A DNA stretch of 35,400 bases from Puniceicoccaceae bacterium (GTDB lineage: Bacteria > Verrucomicrobiota > Verrucomicrobiia > Opitutales > Opitutaceae). The position numbers were made by a program, and so were the translations under genes. Of this stretch, positions 33,425 to 35,400 are shown in pieces; the stretch's first letter is position 1, and every line of letters begins with the position of its first letter. The stretch spans positions 1-35,400 of the forward strand of contig REEB01000124.1 of the NCBI GenBank assembly GCA_007695295.1, written 5' to 3'. A model generated the notes under the pieces. That model worked only from the letters and a program-made list of their open reading frames with translations. It did no database searches and was not told the origin of the DNA.

Positions 33425-33780
33425 GGCGTGGCCTTTGGCAGGGCTCCGGCCCGGGCCTGGTAATTGGCCATTTCAAATGCACCAACGGCGTAATAATTCA
33501 GTAGCCCGGGCCAACGGCCTGCCGATCATACACGTCTTGAGCATGGTGTCGCACCTGGCCCCAAGGGCCAAAATACCATAGCCCGGTCCGAAGGGCGGGG
33601 TTTGCGGCCAAGGAACATGCGGGCTGAAAGTCCGCTGCCCGCATCGCGTCCTTTCAGGCCGCAGACTCCTTCCAATCCGGATTCCCAACCCGCTGGGCGG
33701 GCTGTGGAACTGCCGCACCTTTGGTGCTGAAGAACGTCCAAACTCCAAGGCAGGGACCCGGCCCTGCCAGACCCACCTGC
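33425..33780. repeat. Palindrome-rich intergenic segment
   Basis: The 569-nt gap 33386-33954 has no credible gene on either strand. It is dense in inverted repeats: GGCCCGGGCC (33448-33457); an 8-bp stem ATGCGGGC/GCCCGCAT (33617-33644); CTGAAAG/CTTTCAG (33624-33657); TGCGGCC/GGCCGCA (33603-33663); and GGCAGGG/CCCTGCC with a 6-nt loop (33749-33768). Two similar phrases, TAGCCCGGGCC and TAGCCCGGTCC, occur near 33502 and 33579. This looks like degenerate dispersed repeat material rather than a regulatory RNA, but neither can be excluded. Confidence 0.45.
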
Positions 33781-33954
33781 GGTCGTTATCTATCTCTCCC
33801 CGGCACCGAAGGGACGAAGACCAACCCCCTCCGGAATGGCCGCCACACCCTGCGGCAAGAGCGATTCCAGCGCACCGATGCCGGCACCCGCACCGGCCGG
33901 GCCTTTTTGACAATCCAAGGCCACCGGACTTTGCTGCCTTCTTCCTCTTTCCTC

Positions 33955-35400
33955 ATGAAGCGCAAACTCATCCTCGCCCTCTGCATCGGGCTTCTCCTTT
34001 ACCTCCTCACCGGCTTTCTGGTCGCACCTTGGATCCTGCGCACCCAGGCCGAGCAGCGACTCGCCGAAGCGCTTGACCGCTCCGTCACGATCGAAACCCT
34101 CCGACTCAACCCCCTCACCTTTTCCCTCTCCGTGCGCGGGCTTTCCGTGACCGACCATGACGGTGCCGAGCTGGCGGGCTGGGACGAGTTTTACGGCCGC
34201 TACAGCCTCTCCTCCCCCTTCCGGCGCGCCTGGACGTTCGCCACCCTCCACTTCGTCAACCCGCGCTTGCGTTTGGTGCTGGACGAATCTGGTACGCTCA
34301 ATCTGGCCGATCTCCTCGCAGCCTCCACCCCGGCACCCGACGCCGCCCCGGCGGAACCTGCCCCTCCGTCCGGCCCAGCCAGCCTCCCGGCCATCCGGAT
34401 TCAGCGCTTGGTTGTCGAAAATGGGCGGGTCGATTTCTCCGATCGTTCCCGCCGCCTGCCTTTCGACACCCATGTCGGCCCGTTCACCTTTCATCTCAGT
34501 GAATTCACCACCCGCCCCGGCGACGGCAGCCCCTACGCCTTTGAAGGCATCACCGGTGCAGGTGAAACCTTCCTCTGGAGCGGCACCATTTCCGCCGATC
34601 CTCCCGGCTCGGAGGGCAGGATCCGCCTGTCTGGAATCGATCTGCCGCGCTTTCATCCCTTCATGAACGAGTTCGCCACCGCCGTCGTGGAGTCGGGGAA
34701 ACTGTCCTTGGAAATCGACTATACGGTGACTTGGGATGGGTTCGCCGCTTGGTCGCTTTCCGATGGCCGCATCCTTCTCGAGGACCTTGCCATCGCCGGC
34801 CCCGGAAGGGACCAGCCTTCCGTCTCGCTGGCCGGCCTCCGGATCGAAGGCCTCGCCGCCGATCCGATCACCGGCCTGCTCTCCGCCGATCAGGTCCGGC
34901 TGGAAACCCCGCGCTTGGCGGCGGTCCGTCTCGCCGATGGCGCCATCGACGTGCAGGCATGGCTGCGGCCCATGCACCCGCCCGCCGAGCCGGAGGCCGA
35001 ATGGGATTGGGAAATTGCGGTCAAGCACATCGCACTCGACGACGCCGGGCTGCAGTGGACCGACCACAGCACACCCGTCCCGGCCCGGATCGAGGCCCGG
35101 GACTGGCGTCTGCGCCTCGATGGGTTTTCCAGCCTCCCCGGCACCGTGATGGAAATCGAAGCCGAGGGCGGCGTCGGTGAAGGCGCGCGGCTCGACCTCT
35201 CCGGCACGGCGGCCATCGATCCACTGATGGCCGAATTGGCCATAGAATCCAGCAACCTCCCCCTCGCCCTCGCCACACCCTACCTTCGGGGGCGGGTCAG
35301 CGCCGATCTTCACACCGGTCGTCTTCAGGCCGACGGAACCCTTCGCGCCACCGTCACCTCCCTGGGCACGCCCCCAAACCAATGGGAGGCCGCCCTCGCC
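33955..35400 (+). CDS. DUF748/AsmA-like membrane-anchored protein (partial, runs off window)
   Basis: The frame from the ATG at 33955 is open for 482 codons to the window edge, with no stop, so the gene is incomplete at its 3' end. Residues about 4-26 form a single hydrophobic segment (LILALCIGLLLYLLTGFLVA) that anchors it in the inner membrane. The rest is periplasmic and beta-rich. The order is typical of DUF748, an AsmA/TamB-related family: the AEQRLAEALDRSVTIETLRLNPLTF block right after the anchor, then LSVRGLSVTDHDG, and later VVENGRVDFSDRS. AsmA-type proteins are thought to bridge the membranes and move lipids; DUF748 members have been linked to outer-membrane integrity. No Shine-Dalgarno sequence precedes the ATG, which follows a pyrimidine-rich run. 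A large antisense frame over the same bases is a shadow. Confidence 0.85.
   Translation, partial: MKRKLILALCIGLLLYLLTGFLVAPWILRTQAEQRLAEALDRSVTIETLRLNPLTFSLSVRGLSVTDHDGAELAGWDEFYGRYSLSSPFRRAWTFATLHFVNPRLRLVLDESGTLNLADLLAASTPAPDAAPAEPAPPSGPASLPAIRIQRLVVENGRVDFSDRSRRLPFDTHVGPFTFHLSEFTTRPGDGSPYAFEGITGAGETFLWSGTISADPPGSEGRIRLSGIDLPRFHPFMNEFATAVVESGKLSLEIDYTVTWDGFAAWSLSDGRILLEDLAIAGPGRDQPSVSLAGLRIEGLAADPITGLLSADQVRLETPRLAAVRLADGAIDVQAWLRPMHPPAEPEAEWDWEIAVKHIALDDAGLQWTDHSTPVPARIEARDWRLRLDGFSSLPGTVMEIEAEGGVGEGARLDLSGTAAIDPLMAELAIESSNLPLALATPYLRGRVSADLHTGRLQADGTLRATVTSLGTPPNQWEAALA

Noticed and set aside
33448-33768. CRISPR array
   Set aside because: Palindromes differ from one another and are not regularly spaced; no direct-repeat/spacer pattern exists.
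33790-35382. Minus-strand open frame of 530 codons opposite the right-end gene
   Set aside because: It is Gly/Glu/Arg-rich antisense sequence without a fold-like pattern, and it covers the plus-strand DUF748-like frame, which has a membrane anchor and family motifs.

Overview
This GC-rich window carries about 19 protein-coding loci, one clearly decayed gene and no visible rRNA, tRNA, CRISPR array or insertion sequence. The gene content suggests a polysaccharide-degrading Verrucomicrobiota bacterium, probably of the Opitutae. The grounds are several glycoside hydrolases without SusC/SusD transporters, giant secreted beta-rich proteins, a C-terminal module (WRxxxF ... LLGLDP ...) common in that phylum, and a GC-rich palindromic intergenic repeat. 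The taxon is an inference from content, not from a marker gene.

Left part (1-3823): a 55-bp direct repeat precedes a five-bladed beta-propeller glycoside hydrolase of the GH32/GH43 type. The tRNA methylthiotransferase gene mtaB is convergent with it. Behind mtaB lies a broken Rieske [2Fe-2S] protein gene, truncated at the 5' end and frameshifted, sitting directly on the end of the next gene.

Centre-left (3820-19381, minus strand): a 15.5-kb run of very large exported proteins. Transcription goes from 19381 downwards. The first gene is a giant of about 1,864 residues, here split in two ORFs by a single apparent one-base frameshift near 16450. It is joined by an ATGA overlap to a 1,116-aa FN3-like protein, which is joined by a TGATG overlap to a 1,240-aa FG-GAP/VCBS-like protein. 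After 88 nt follows a 936-aa beta-solenoid surface protein. Three translationally coupled giant secreted proteins of unknown function are the best candidate here for an undescribed system.

Centre-right (19584-29027): an MgtE magnesium transporter, then a carbohydrate-degradation cluster. It holds a secreted GH9-type enzyme, a PL22 oligogalacturonate lyase-type propeller with its metal ligands intact, a GH78-type alpha-L-rhamnosidase with its catalytic acids intact, and, convergent, a GH110-type alpha-galactosidase with its three catalytic aspartates in place. Together they point to breakdown of a rhamnose-, galactose- and uronate-containing polymer such as pectin or rhamnogalacturonan. The substrate is inferred.

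Right part (29055-35400): a tight minus-strand operon hisG-aguB-aguA (histidine biosynthesis first step plus agmatine-to-putrescine conversion). Divergent from it are an OmpR-type response regulator and a gamma-glutamylcyclotransferase-fold protein. A 570-bp palindrome-rich intergenic stretch follows, then the start of a membrane-anchored DUF748/AsmA-like protein that runs off the window end. Most start codons in the window have no Shine-Dalgarno sequence.
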